Source of the DNA: Klebsiella indica
GTDB taxonomy: Bacteria; Pseudomonadota; Gammaproteobacteria; Enterobacterales; Enterobacteriaceae
Direction of reading: 5' to 3'
NCBI RefSeq assembly: GCF_005860775.1
Contig: NZ_VCHQ01000006.1
Location: 1-64,000, forward strand
Length of the DNA: 64,000 nucleotides
Both the position numbers and the translations under genes were made by a program. Below, piece by piece: positions 7,849-16,193 of this stretch (position 1 is the stretch's first letter; each line of letters opens with the position of its first letter). A model generated the notes under the pieces. The model was not told where the DNA came from and searched no databases. It saw only the letters and a list, made by a program, of their open reading frames with translations.

Positions 7849-8925
7849 ATGACCGCCGCAAAAAGTGCTTTTACTGAATTACCGATAATAGATATCAGCG
7901 ATCTGGCCTGCGACGATCCCGCCAAACGCCAGGCGGTGGCCGACACCATCGGCCGGGCCGCCCGTGACGTCGGCTTTTTCTACATTACCGGTCACGGCAT
8001 TGCGCCCGAATTGATCGCCGGGATCCGCGCGGCGGCAAAACAGATTTTCGCCCTGCCGATGCAGCGCAAGATGGCGTACTACATCGGCCAGTCAAAAAGC
8101 CACAAAGGTTATGTCCCCGAGGGCGAAGAGATTTACGGCTCCGGCAAACCGGACCATAAAGAGGCGTTCGATATCGGCTTCCAGGCCGCCGACGATCACC
8201 CTCTGGTCATTGCCAGAACACCGCTGATTGGCGCCAACGAGTGGCCGGATGTCCCGGAGTTTAAATCCCGGGTGCTGGCCTACTATGATGCGGTATTCGC
8301 ACTCGGGCATCGCTTGTTTGATGCCTTTGCTCTCGCCCTCGGTCTGCCGGAAGGCTATTTCCGTTCCATGGTCACCTGCCCGCCTTCGAAACTGCGCCTG
8401 ATCCACTACCCCTTTGACGCCAGCGCCGAAGATGTTCCCGGTATTGGCGCACATACCGACTACGAGTGTTTCACTCTACTGCTCGCCGACCAGCCTGGCC
8501 TCGAAGTGCTGAATGAAGATAGCAACTGGATCGACGCCCCACCGCTGAAAAGCGCCAGCGGAGAAGAGGCTTTCGTGATTAATATCGGCGACATGCTGGA
8601 AGTGTTGAGCGCTGGCACATTTGTTGCAACAGCCCACCGGGTACGCAAGGTGCCGCAGGAACGCTACTCCTTCCCGCTGTTTTTCGCCTGCGACTATCAC
8701 ACGCTGATTCGCCCCCTTCCGGGCTTCCTCGAAGCAGGCGAAGCCAGCGAGTATCAGGAACTGAGCATCGGCGAACATATGTGGAGCCAGGCGCTGCAGA
8801 CTTATCGCTACCTGCGCGAGAAAGTCACCAGAGGTGAGCTCCAGCTCCCCGAACGCGCCCGCGGCACCAATACATTTGGTCATCTGAAAAAACAAGCGCA
8901 ACAAAAAACCGTTAACAACCCGTGA
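7849..8925 (+). CDS. 2-oxoglutarate/Fe(II)-dependent oxygenase (isopenicillin-N-synthase-like family)
   Basis: 358 residues. The N-terminal DIOX_N-type half (ELPIIDISDLA, GFFYITGHGI) is followed by the Fe(II)/2OG core. The iron facial triad is visible as H202-x-D204 (GIGAHTDYE) and H263 (VATAHRV), and the 2OG-binding R272-x-S274 (ERYSF) is present, so the enzyme should be active. The segment SHKGYVPEGEE...KEAFDIG resembles oxygenases that hydroxylate basic amino acids and the ethylene-forming-enzyme neighbourhood (similarity judged by eye). An enzyme that hydroxylates a guanidino amino acid fits the flanking ureohydrolase and basic-amino-acid-type importer, but this is inference. A 10-bp tandem duplication (AACCCGTGAG twice, 8917-8936) spans its stop codon. 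Confidence 0.85.
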   Translation: MTAAKSAFTELPIIDISDLACDDPAKRQAVADTIGRAARDVGFFYITGHGIAPELIAGIRAAAKQIFALPMQRKMAYYIGQSKSHKGYVPEGEEIYGSGKPDHKEAFDIGFQAADDHPLVIARTPLIGANEWPDVPEFKSRVLAYYDAVFALGHRLFDAFALALGLPEGYFRSMVTCPPSKLRLIHYPFDASAEDVPGIGAHTDYECFTLLLADQPGLEVLNEDSNWIDAPPLKSASGEEAFVINIGDMLEVLSAGTFVATAHRVRKVPQERYSFPLFFACDYHTLIRPLPGFLEAGEASEYQELSIGEHMWSQALQTYRYLREKVTRGELQLPERARGTNTFGHLKKQAQQKTVNNP

Positions 8926-8944
8926 GAACCCGTGAGGATAAATG

Positions 8945-9748
8945 ATGAAACAAACGCTAAAAAAACTCTCGCGCCGTGTGGCGTTATCCATCGCCGTCAC
9001 TGCTTGTTTTTCACCGCTCACTCAGGCGGCTGAATTGCTGACCAACGGCGTATTTAAAGTCGGTATGGAAGTGACCTATCCGCCGTTTGAGTCCTACGAC
9101 AGCAATAACAATATCGTCGGTATCGACCCGGAGTTCGCGACGCTGATCGCCGAACATCTGAACGCCAAACCGCAGCTTATTGACACGAAATTCACCAGCC
9201 TGATTTTAGGCATCGGTAAAAAATATGACGCGGTGATCTCCGGAATGTACGTCACCCCGGAACGCCAGAAACAGGCGGATGCCATCCCTTACGCGTTGTC
9301 CGGCGCATCGATTATCGCCCTGAAAAACAGCCCCATTCAGCCGAAAACGGAAGATGAGCTATGCGGCGTGAAGGTGGGTCTGCAACAGGGAACAGCCTGG
9401 GTTTCCAGCCTGAAAAAACACTCCGACGACTACTGCCTGAAAAACGGTAAACCGGCCATCAGCATTCAGGAATACCCGACCGCGCCTGAAGTCTCCCAGG
9501 CGCTGTTATCAAAAAATATTAACGCCCAGTTAGAAATCGCCCCGGCGGCGCAAATTATTGTCGGGAAAAGCCGTGGTCGCCTGGTAATCAGTTCGAGCCG
9601 CCTGGTTTATCCATTACCGCTGGGAATTTACGTCGCCAAAGGCAACACCGAACTGGCCGAGGCCATTAAATCAACGTTAGCCGCCCTTAAAGCCAACGGC
9701 AAATATGACGCCATCATCAAGAAATACAACTTAGAAAGCATCGATTAA
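8945..9748 (+). CDS. Periplasmic amino-acid-type ABC transporter substrate-binding protein
   Basis: 267 residues from the second of two adjacent ATGs (8942 or 8945); 8945 gives better spacing from GAGG at 8934-8937. A signal peptide is evident (KKLSRR, hydrophobic core, cleavage near TQA-AE, residue 28). The mature part begins FKVGMEVTYPPFE and contains the TPERQKQ motif, whose Arg normally holds an amino-acid carboxylate in this family (PAAT type). Only one binding protein accompanies the permease/ATPase fusion encoded 24 bases downstream. Together they would bring an amino-acid-like substrate into the cell for the enzymes of this operon. Confidence 0.88.
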   Translation: MKQTLKKLSRRVALSIAVTACFSPLTQAAELLTNGVFKVGMEVTYPPFESYDSNNNIVGIDPEFATLIAEHLNAKPQLIDTKFTSLILGIGKKYDAVISGMYVTPERQKQADAIPYALSGASIIALKNSPIQPKTEDELCGVKVGLQQGTAWVSSLKKHSDDYCLKNGKPAISIQEYPTAPEVSQALLSKNINAQLEIAPAAQIIVGKSRGRLVISSSRLVYPLPLGIYVAKGNTELAEAIKSTLAALKANGKYDAIIKKYNLESID

Positions 9749-9772
9749 TACAATAAAGAAACAGGAGTCGGT

Positions 9773-11293
9773 ATGGAGTTCGATTGGGGATACTTTTTCT
9801 CATTATTTAGCTTTGGCGCATTCTGGCAAGCATGTGTAACCGTTGTCGCGGTCAGTTCGCTGTCCTGGTTTATTGGCCTGATATTAGGTTTTCTTTTAGC
9901 CTGCGCCAAGCTCTCCGGCCCGCGCTGGCTAAAAGTTCCCGTCGAACTCTATATTTGGTTTTTCCGCAGCGTACCATTGATGGTATTACTGGTCTTTGTC
10001 TATAACCTGCCGCAGCTATTTCCGGTCACCCAGCCGCTGCTCGGTATTCCATTTATTGCCGGACTGATTTCAATGACGGTGACCGAAGCGGCCTATATGG
10101 CGGAAATCCATCGCGGCGGCCTGCTTTCCGTCGCCAAAGGGCAAAGCGAAGCCGGGCATGCATTAAGTTTTAGCTTTATCGGTATTCAGCGCTTAATTAT
10201 TATCCCGCAGGCGTTTCGCATTTCGCTGCCTACGCTGATTAACGAATATATCACCATCATTAAACTCAGCTCGATTCTGTCGGTGATTTCACTGCCGGAA
10301 CTGCTGCTTACCGGCCAGCGTCTGTACGCGCAGAATTTCCTCGTGATGGAGACGCTGCTGGCGGTCGCCATCTATTACGTTATGGTGGTCACCGTCTTTA
10401 GCTGGCTTTTCCGGGCGCTGGAAAACCTGCTGGATATTCAGCGCAAACGTCCGCAAACGCTTAATGACAGCGAATGCGAAACCCTGCGCCAGAAGCTGAA
10501 ACCGCCGGTACAGGGGCAAAAGGCGCAGCCCGCCAGCGGCAATCCACCGGCGCTGGATTTGCACGCCATCAAAAAGTCCTGGGGCCAGCATGAGGTGCTG
10601 AAAGGTATTGATCTGAAAGTTGAAAATGGCGAAGTGATCAGCATCATCGGGCCGTCAGGTTCCGGCAAAACCACCCTGATCCGCACCATTAACGCCCTTG
10701 AAACCATTGATGCCGGCGAAATTATTCTGTATGGCGAAGATTACCTGAAGGGAGCCTCCATTGTTGATAAGCAGCAAATGCGCGCTGGCGTACGCCGCAT
10801 CGGCATGGTGTTTCAGGGCTTCAACCTGTTCCCCCATCGCACGGTGCTGGATAACGTTATGCTCGCCCCGCTGTATCACAAACTGCTTGATCGCCCGGTG
10901 GCCAGAGAGCAGGCGCTGTGGCTGCTGGATCGCGTCGGTCTGCTGGCCCATGCCGAAAAATATCCGTATCAGCTCTCCGGCGGCCAGCAACAACGCGTGG
11001 CCATCGCCCGCGCCCTGGCGCTCAAGCCCGATATCATGCTGTTCGATGAACCGACTTCAGCGCTGGATCCGGAGCTGGTTGGCGAAGTGCTGAAAGTAAT
11101 TCAGTCCCTCGCCCGTGACGGCATGACGATGTTGATCGTGACCCATGAGATGGATTTTGCGTTATCGATTTCTGACCGGATCGTGATGATGGAAAATGGC
11201 GTGGTGCAGAGCGATATGCCGCCGCAGCGTATCCGTAACGGCGCCGCCGATCCGTCCCTGACCCGCATTCGTGAATTTATGGGAGTGCAATAA
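9773..11293 (+). CDS. Amino-acid ABC transporter, fused permease and ATP-binding protein
   Basis: 506 residues, two domains in one chain. Residues 1 to about 225 are a HisM/GlnP-type permease with several membrane helices and the EAA loop ([19 protein letters not shown]). After a linker (about 230-262) a complete ATPase follows: Walker A GPSGSGKT at 293-300, Q-loop VFQGFNLF, signature [16 protein letters not shown], Walker B IMLFDEP and switch His (VTHEMD). Permease and ATPase are usually separate genes in this family; the fusion allows a homodimeric importer. The downstream aldolase gene starts at the next base after its stop, indicating tight coupling. Confidence 0.92.
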   Translation: MEFDWGYFFSLFSFGAFWQACVTVVAVSSLSWFIGLILGFLLACAKLSGPRWLKVPVELYIWFFRSVPLMVLLVFVYNLPQLFPVTQPLLGIPFIAGLISMTVTEAAYMAEIHRGGLLSVAKGQSEAGHALSFSFIGIQRLIIIPQAFRISLPTLINEYITIIKLSSILSVISLPELLLTGQRLYAQNFLVMETLLAVAIYYVMVVTVFSWLFRALENLLDIQRKRPQTLNDSECETLRQKLKPPVQGQKAQPASGNPPALDLHAIKKSWGQHEVLKGIDLKVENGEVISIIGPSGSGKTTLIRTINALETIDAGEIILYGEDYLKGASIVDKQQMRAGVRRIGMVFQGFNLFPHRTVLDNVMLAPLYHKLLDRPVAREQALWLLDRVGLLAHAEKYPYQLSGGQQQRVAIARALALKPDIMLFDEPTSALDPELVGEVLKVIQSLARDGMTMLIVTHEMDFALSISDRIVMMENGVVQSDMPPQRIRNGAADPSLTRIREFMGVQ

Positions 11294-12022
11294 ATGGCAA
11301 CTGAACTGGAATTACGCCAGCAACTGGCCGCCGCCTATCGTCTGGCGGCGCTGTTCGGCTGGGAAGACACGCTCTATACCCACTTCTCCGTGCGCCTGCC
11401 CGGCGGCGGCGAGCCGCGTTTTTTGATTAACCCCTTTGGCATGATGTTTGATGAAGTCACGGCCAGCAATCTCATCGTCGTCGATATGCAGGGCAAGGTT
11501 GTCGAGGGCAGCGCCCCGGCAAACTCGGCGGGTTTTACTATTCACAGCGCGGTCCATATGGCCCGCGAAGACGCCCATTGCGTTATTCATACCCACACGC
11601 TGCCGGGAATGGCGGTCGCCGCCTGTAAAGATGGCCTGCTGCAGCTTAACCAGATCAGCACCGAGTTTTATCAACGCGTCGGCTACCATCCCTATGAGGG
11701 CGTGGCGTTCGATCTCGATGAACGCGTACGGATCCAGCAGTCGCTCGGCGACAATATCGCCATGATCCTGCAAAGCCACGGCCTGCTGTCGGTCGGGCGC
11801 ACCGTCGCCGATGCGTTTTACATCATGTACTATCTGAATCGCGCCTGCGAGATCCAGATGGCCGCCGCGCAGCTGGCGCCGCTCAGTCCCATTCACACGA
11901 TCCCGGAGCATTTGAGCCAGCACGCCTGCGAGCAGCTTATGGGGGTTGAACATGAACGCCAGTTAGTGTGGCAGGCGTGGCTGCGCCGCCTCGATCGTCT
12001 TGATACTGCTTATAAAAACTGA
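11294..12022 (+). CDS. Class II aldolase/adducin family protein
   Basis: 242 residues of the class II (zinc) aldolase/epimerase/adducin fold. Zinc ligands are visible as HTH (H99, H101) and H162 (LQSHGLLSVG); the acidic catalytic residue region EDTLYTHFS and the phosphate/carboxylate-loop segment NPFGMMFDEVTASNLIVVD fit the family. Such enzymes cleave or decarboxylate hydroxyacids. It starts immediately after the transporter stop and its own stop overlaps the next start (TGATG), so it is part of the operon. In the proposed pathway it would split a hydroxylated carbon skeleton made by the oxygenase; substrate is unproven. Confidence 0.85.
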   Translation: MATELELRQQLAAAYRLAALFGWEDTLYTHFSVRLPGGGEPRFLINPFGMMFDEVTASNLIVVDMQGKVVEGSAPANSAGFTIHSAVHMAREDAHCVIHTHTLPGMAVAACKDGLLQLNQISTEFYQRVGYHPYEGVAFDLDERVRIQQSLGDNIAMILQSHGLLSVGRTVADAFYIMYYLNRACEIQMAAAQLAPLSPIHTIPEHLSQHACEQLMGVEHERQLVWQAWLRRLDRLDTAYKN

Positions 12023-12960
12023 TGCCTATGACTCAATTAACTATCGTCGTGGATTGTAACGATCCTCAGTATGCCGGAGAAATTTGCGCGGCATTGAACG
12101 CATTCCCCCAGGTGAAGGCGGTTCTGCCCGCCGATCCCACCGCCCGCGAGGCGCAATACGCCTGCTGCTGGTTTCCCGATCCGCAGCTATTGGTTCACTC
12201 GCCTCAGTTGCAATTGATCCAGGCCGCGTCTGCCGGGGTCGATCATTTGCCCGCCAGCGTCTTTGCCAGCGACGTGCCGCTCTGCCGGGTGGTTGACGAA
12301 GATTTTCGCCACGGCATGTTTGAATATGCCCTGTGGGGCGTGCTTTGGTTTCAGCGCCGCTTCGATCGGGCGCTGGCCCACCAGCGCGAGCGCGTCTGGA
12401 AGATATATCCGCAGCGTGCGGCGACCGATTATCACGTTGGCGTGATGGGGCTCGGTGAAATTGGCGGCTATATCGCCACGCAGCTTGCCGGGCTGGAATA
12501 TCAGGTTTCCGGCTGGGCGCGCAGCGAAAAATCCCTTGCGGGCGTGCGCTGCTATCACGGAGAGGCGCAGGCCGGTGAATTTCTTGGTCAACTGGATGCG
12601 CTGATCAACGTTCTGCCGTTAACGGAACAGACGCGAGGCATTCTCGCCCGGCCTTTACTGGCGCAACTGCCCGATGGCGCTGCGCTAATTAACTGTGGCC
12701 GCGGCGAGCATATGGTCAATCAGGACGTTCTCCAGGCGCTGGATAGTGGCAAATTATCCGGCGCGGTGCTGGATGTGTTTCCCGTCGAGCCGCTGCCGCA
12801 GGATGATCCGCTATGGCAACATCCGCAGGTAGTGATCACCCCACATATGGCCTCCATGGCGCAGACTGAGGTGATTGTCCGCCAGCTACTGGACAACATT
12901 CAGCGTCTGCAACAGGCGCTGCCGCTGAAAAATCTTGTTAACAAACAGAGCGGTTATTAA
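12022..12960 (+). CDS. D-isomer-specific 2-hydroxyacid dehydrogenase (GhrA-like)
   Basis: 312 residues from ATG 12022, overlapping the aldolase stop by one base; an ATG at 12028 is an alternative. The NAD(P)-binding motif GVMGLGEIGGYIA lies near residues 139-151. The catalytic triad of the family is present: Arg in NCGRGEH, Glu in DVFPVEPLP, His in ITPHMAS. Members reduce glyoxylate, hydroxypyruvate or other 2-oxoacids, or run in reverse. In the operon it would handle the 2-oxo/2-hydroxy acid on one side of the aldolase reaction (inference). Confidence 0.88.
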   Translation: MPMTQLTIVVDCNDPQYAGEICAALNAFPQVKAVLPADPTAREAQYACCWFPDPQLLVHSPQLQLIQAASAGVDHLPASVFASDVPLCRVVDEDFRHGMFEYALWGVLWFQRRFDRALAHQRERVWKIYPQRAATDYHVGVMGLGEIGGYIATQLAGLEYQVSGWARSEKSLAGVRCYHGEAQAGEFLGQLDALINVLPLTEQTRGILARPLLAQLPDGAALINCGRGEHMVNQDVLQALDSGKLSGAVLDVFPVEPLPQDDPLWQHPQVVITPHMASMAQTEVIVRQLLDNIQRLQQALPLKNLVNKQSGY

Positions 12961-13034
12961 CCCGGAAAACGTCAATAGCATCTTATTCACTGCTACGCTT
13001 AATGGTCTGTTCGACAAAAAATAAGGCTATCAGC

Positions 13035-13829
13035 ATGAATATTAATTTATCGGGGAAAACCGCACTGATCACCGCCTCCAGCGGCGGTATTGGTTTCGCC
13101 ATCGCCAAAGGACTGGCAGCCAGCGGGGCGGAAGTCATTATTAATGGTCGTAGCGAACGTAGCGTGAGCGCGGCCATCGCCCGTTTGCAAAATGACGTTC
13201 CCGGCGCGAAGCTGCGCCCGGCCATTGCCGACCTGAGCAGCGCCGAAGGCGTCAGCCAACTGGTGCAGGCGGTAAACGGTGTCGACATCCTGGTTAATAA
13301 CGCCGGTATTTACGGCCCGCTGGATTTCTATGCCACCGACGATGCGACCTGGGAAAACTACTGGCAAACCAACGTGATGTCCGGGGTTCGCCTTTCCCGC
13401 GCGCTGCTCCCGGCGATGGTGCAAAAAGGCTGGGGCCGGGTAGTGTTTATCTCTTCGGAATCGGCACGCAATATTCCAGCGGATATGATTCATTACGGAG
13501 TCACGAAAACCGCTCAGCTATCGCTGGCCCGCGGGCTGGCGAAGTTTGTCGCCGGTAGCGGCGTCACCGTTAACAGCGTGCTGCCGGGACCAACCATCTC
13601 CGATGGCTTTGCCGAAATGATGAAGGACGAAGTCGCGAAGACCGGAAAATCGCTGGAACAACTGGCAAAAGAGTTCGTGATGGCGAACCGCCCGAGTTCG
13701 GTGATTCAGCGTGCGGCCTCGGTAGATGAAGTCGCCAATATGGTGGTTTACGTCTGCTCGACTCAGGCCTCCGCGACTTCAGGCGCGGCGCTGCGCGTGG
13801 ATGGCGGCGTGGTGGATGATATTGTGTGA
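13035..13829 (+). CDS. SDR-family oxidoreductase
   Basis: 264 residues from ATG 13035, preceded by AAGG; an upstream in-frame ATG at 13002 has no ribosome site. Classical short-chain dehydrogenase: cofactor motif TASSGGIG at 13-20, NNAG (87-90), catalytic Ser near 139-141, Tyr154 and Lys158 (YGVTK). NADP preference is suggested by NGRSERS after the second strand. It lies 74 bases beyond the hydroxyacid dehydrogenase on the same strand and is followed by a good terminator, so it may be the last gene of the catabolic operon. Substrate unknown. Confidence 0.88.
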   Translation: MNINLSGKTALITASSGGIGFAIAKGLAASGAEVIINGRSERSVSAAIARLQNDVPGAKLRPAIADLSSAEGVSQLVQAVNGVDILVNNAGIYGPLDFYATDDATWENYWQTNVMSGVRLSRALLPAMVQKGWGRVVFISSESARNIPADMIHYGVTKTAQLSLARGLAKFVAGSGVTVNSVLPGPTISDGFAEMMKDEVAKTGKSLEQLAKEFVMANRPSSVIQRAASVDEVANMVVYVCSTQASATSGAALRVDGGVVDDIV

Positions 13830-13835
13830 CAAGCT

Positions 13836-13865
13836 GCGCCCAACCGCAGATTAGCGGTCGGGCGC
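13836..13865 (+). terminator. Rho-independent terminator after the SDR gene
   Basis: GCGCCCAACCGC-AGATTA-GCGGTCGGGCGC, a 12-bp stem with one mismatch, followed by TTTC. It begins 6 bases after the SDR stop codon and probably ends the catabolic operon. Confidence 0.75.
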
Positions 13866-13995
13866 TTTCGATATCTCTTTTCTGCTCCCGGGAAGCCAGG
13901 AGAATCATTCTCGCCTGCGACCTGCACGCTCCGGTTATTCCACGCATACCGTGTCCAGACTGACGGCGACCATTTGCGGCAGCAGAGAGAAGATT

Positions 13996-15189
13996 TTAAC
14001 CTTTTAATACTCTCTGCCTGCCGACCAGCAACACGACCAGCGCCACCACAACCGGCACCAGCGAGCCCCACAGCACGGCATTCCAGCCGAAAAGGTTCAT
14101 CAACGCCCCCGAAGAAAATGAGCCAATCATCATTACGCCGAATACAATAAAATCATTCAGCGATTGCACCTGGGTTTTCTCTTCCGGACGATGAAAATCC
14201 ATAATCTGCGCCGACGCGCCGGTAAAACCAAAGTTCCAGCCGATACCCAGCAGGATCAGCGACAACCAGTAGTGCATGACATCGATACCGGCCAGGCCAA
14301 CCATCACCGACAGAACCAGCAGTATTAACCCGGCCGCGTTAATACGCCGGGCTCCGAAGCGGCTGATTAACCTACCGGTGAAAAATCCGGGGCCGTACAT
14401 GGCGATCACATGCCACTGAATACCGAGATTCGACGCCTGCTGCGAAAGACCGTGCATATGCATGGAGAGCGGGGCGGCGGTCATCAGAAAGTTCATCACC
14501 ATGTAAGAAACCGCGCCGCTAAACACCGTCCGGGCAAAGCCCGGCTGGCGCACAATCTCCCTCAGCGGACGCCCGCCGGATTTCGTCTGCGCAACCGGCA
14601 CCGCGGTTTTTACCCCCAGCAATACCAGCGCCGATATTGCCGCCACCCCGCCCTGGGCGATAAACGTCATCGCAAAAGTATGCGGCGGCCACAGATTCAT
14701 CGTACCGGTCACCAGCATCGGGCCAATCACCCCGGCCGCCACGCCGCCCCCCATCACCAGCGAGAGCGCCCGTGCGCGGCGTTCGTTGCTGACGCCGTCG
14801 GCGGCGGCAAAACGGAATGACACCGCCACTGCCGCATAGGCTCCGCCTAAAAAAGCCGCCAGGCAGAACAGCCAGAATGAGCTGACAACAACCGCCAGCG
14901 CCGCCGTCAGTCCCGTCAGAATACCGGCTCCCGTACCGGTCATAAAAACCGTTTTGCGCCCGCGCCTTCTGGCCAGCGCGCCAAACGGCAAAATACAGGC
15001 CGCCATTCCCAGCACAAAAATGGTGATGGGTAGCGTCGACAGCGTCGGATCGGGCGCGATTGCGTTACCGACAATCGCCCCGGTAGCGTAAAACACCACC
15101 GAGTTCGCCCCCGCCAGCGCCTGTGCCGTGGCCAGGCGAACGATATTTTGGTTTTGCTGCCTGATGGGCAGGGCTAGCTCAGCGCTCAT
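13996..15189 (-). CDS. MFS transporter
   Basis: 397 residues, about 12 hydrophobic segments. The loop LARRRGRKTVFMTG between helices 2 and 3 is the classic MFS signature, and a second basic loop (GRLISRFGARRINAAG) marks the repeated half. Substrate cannot be read from sequence; either uptake or drug/metabolite efflux is possible. It is convergent with the SDR gene and lies 16 bases downstream of the PheC-like periplasmic protein gene on the same strand, so those two probably form a transcript. A link to the catabolic cluster is likely but not shown. Confidence 0.85.
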   Translation of the reverse strand: MSAELALPIRQQNQNIVRLATAQALAGANSVVFYATGAIVGNAIAPDPTLSTLPITIFVLGMAACILPFGALARRRGRKTVFMTGTGAGILTGLTAALAVVVSSFWLFCLAAFLGGAYAAVAVSFRFAAADGVSNERRARALSLVMGGGVAAGVIGPMLVTGTMNLWPPHTFAMTFIAQGGVAAISALVLLGVKTAVPVAQTKSGGRPLREIVRQPGFARTVFSGAVSYMVMNFLMTAAPLSMHMHGLSQQASNLGIQWHVIAMYGPGFFTGRLISRFGARRINAAGLILLVLSVMVGLAGIDVMHYWLSLILLGIGWNFGFTGASAQIMDFHRPEEKTQVQSLNDFIVFGVMMIGSFSSGALMNLFGWNAVLWGSLVPVVVALVVLLVGRQRVLKG

Positions 15190-15205
15190 AAATTCCCTTT
15201 CTATA

Positions 15206-15979
15206 TCAGTGTGTTATCTGGTCGTGAATCCGCCATTTCTGCTTCAGCACATTCTTGTCCTGGCTCTCCAGCCACTGATTGACTTTCTCCAGCAACTGCG
15301 GATTATCTTTATTCATCATATAGACTTTAAAGCTGCGGGTTCCGGGAAACGGCGTCTCGTTAGCCACGCAAAAGACCCCCGGTTCATTACTTTGATAATA
15401 AACACCTTCAATTAGATCGGTGACCATCATATCCGCCGTTTTCCGCCGCAGCGCTTCCAGGTTATCGACGTTATTTTTCACCCGAATAATCTGCGCATGC
15501 TTGATATGTTCATCGACAAAGCTTTGGTTGGTGCCGCCTGGATTGACAACCACTTTCACATTTGGCTGGTCAATTTTCTCCAGGCTGCCAAGTGCGGGGG
15601 CCGCCGCACAGTTGGCCAGCGCAATCTTGCCATTCGGCACTACCGGCTTGCTTAAGGCGAAATCTTTTGCCCGCGCCAGGGTTGCCGTTACGCCGCCCAT
15701 GGCGATATCAAATTTGTCGGCTTTCAGGTCAGCGGACAGCGTCGGCCAACTGGTCTGCACGAAGCTCACCTTCAGCCCAAGACGCTTGCCGAGATCTTTC
15801 GCCATATCAACGTCGTAACCCAGTAACTCCCCGGCTTTATTGTGAAACGCCAGCGGCGCGTAGTCTCCCGGCACGCCGACCTTGAGTACACCGCTTTGTT
15901 CGATGCTGTTCATGTCACGGGCCTGAGCGCCAAAGACGATGACGGCGATGGTGAAAGCGATACCTGACTTCAACTTCAT
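15206..15979 (-). CDS. Periplasmic binding-protein-fold protein resembling cyclohexadienyl dehydratase (PheC-like)
   Basis: 257 residues from the ATG at 15979, with AAGGA seven bases upstream. Signal peptide MKLKSGIAFTIAVIVFGAQA, cleavage after residue 20. The mature part (SGVLKVGVPGDYAPLAF, GYDVDMAKDLGKRLG, QTSWPTL, DIAMGGVT) is a bacterial extracellular solute-binding fold. The motifs VVNPGGTNQSF and MVTDLIEG match cyclohexadienyl dehydratase of Pseudomonas as I recall it, including a Glu in the position of its general acid. No ABC permease or ATPase adjoins; the partner gene is an MFS transporter. It may therefore be a periplasmic lyase or an orphan binding protein. Assignment to function is tentative. 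Confidence 0.7.
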   Translation of the reverse strand: MKLKSGIAFTIAVIVFGAQARDMNSIEQSGVLKVGVPGDYAPLAFHNKAGELLGYDVDMAKDLGKRLGLKVSFVQTSWPTLSADLKADKFDIAMGGVTATLARAKDFALSKPVVPNGKIALANCAAAPALGSLEKIDQPNVKVVVNPGGTNQSFVDEHIKHAQIIRVKNNVDNLEALRRKTADMMVTDLIEGVYYQSNEPGVFCVANETPFPGTRSFKVYMMNKDNPQLLEKVNQWLESQDKNVLKQKWRIHDQITH

Positions 15980-16124
15980 GTTTTTATCCTTGTTCAAATG
16001 AGAACGTTTTCTGATGAAACCGCGTCGCCAACGGCTTCTGTTTGTTAGTCATCACATCTTTAATCATGGAAGCCGTCAATACTCATGACGGAAAAATCGC
16101 CAAATGGCAATCTTCACAGGACAT

Positions 16125-16158
16125 AAAAAGCCCGCAACCTGTATTGAGGATTGCGGGC
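16125..16158 (-). terminator. Terminator of the aldehyde dehydrogenase gene
   Basis: Perfect 8-bp stem GCCCGCAA (16130-16137) with TTGCGGGC (16151-16158); read on the minus strand it is followed by a T tract (AAAA at 16126-16129 on plus). It starts 36 bases after the dehydrogenase stop. Confidence 0.8.
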
Positions 16159-16193
16159 AGTATTTATTCATCAGGGACGTAACGGCGGTTCGC

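Noticed and set aside
15206..15997. TTG start at 15997 for the PheC-like protein
   Set aside because: The ATG at 15979 has AAGGA at correct spacing and gives a normal signal peptide; the longer form adds a charged extension.
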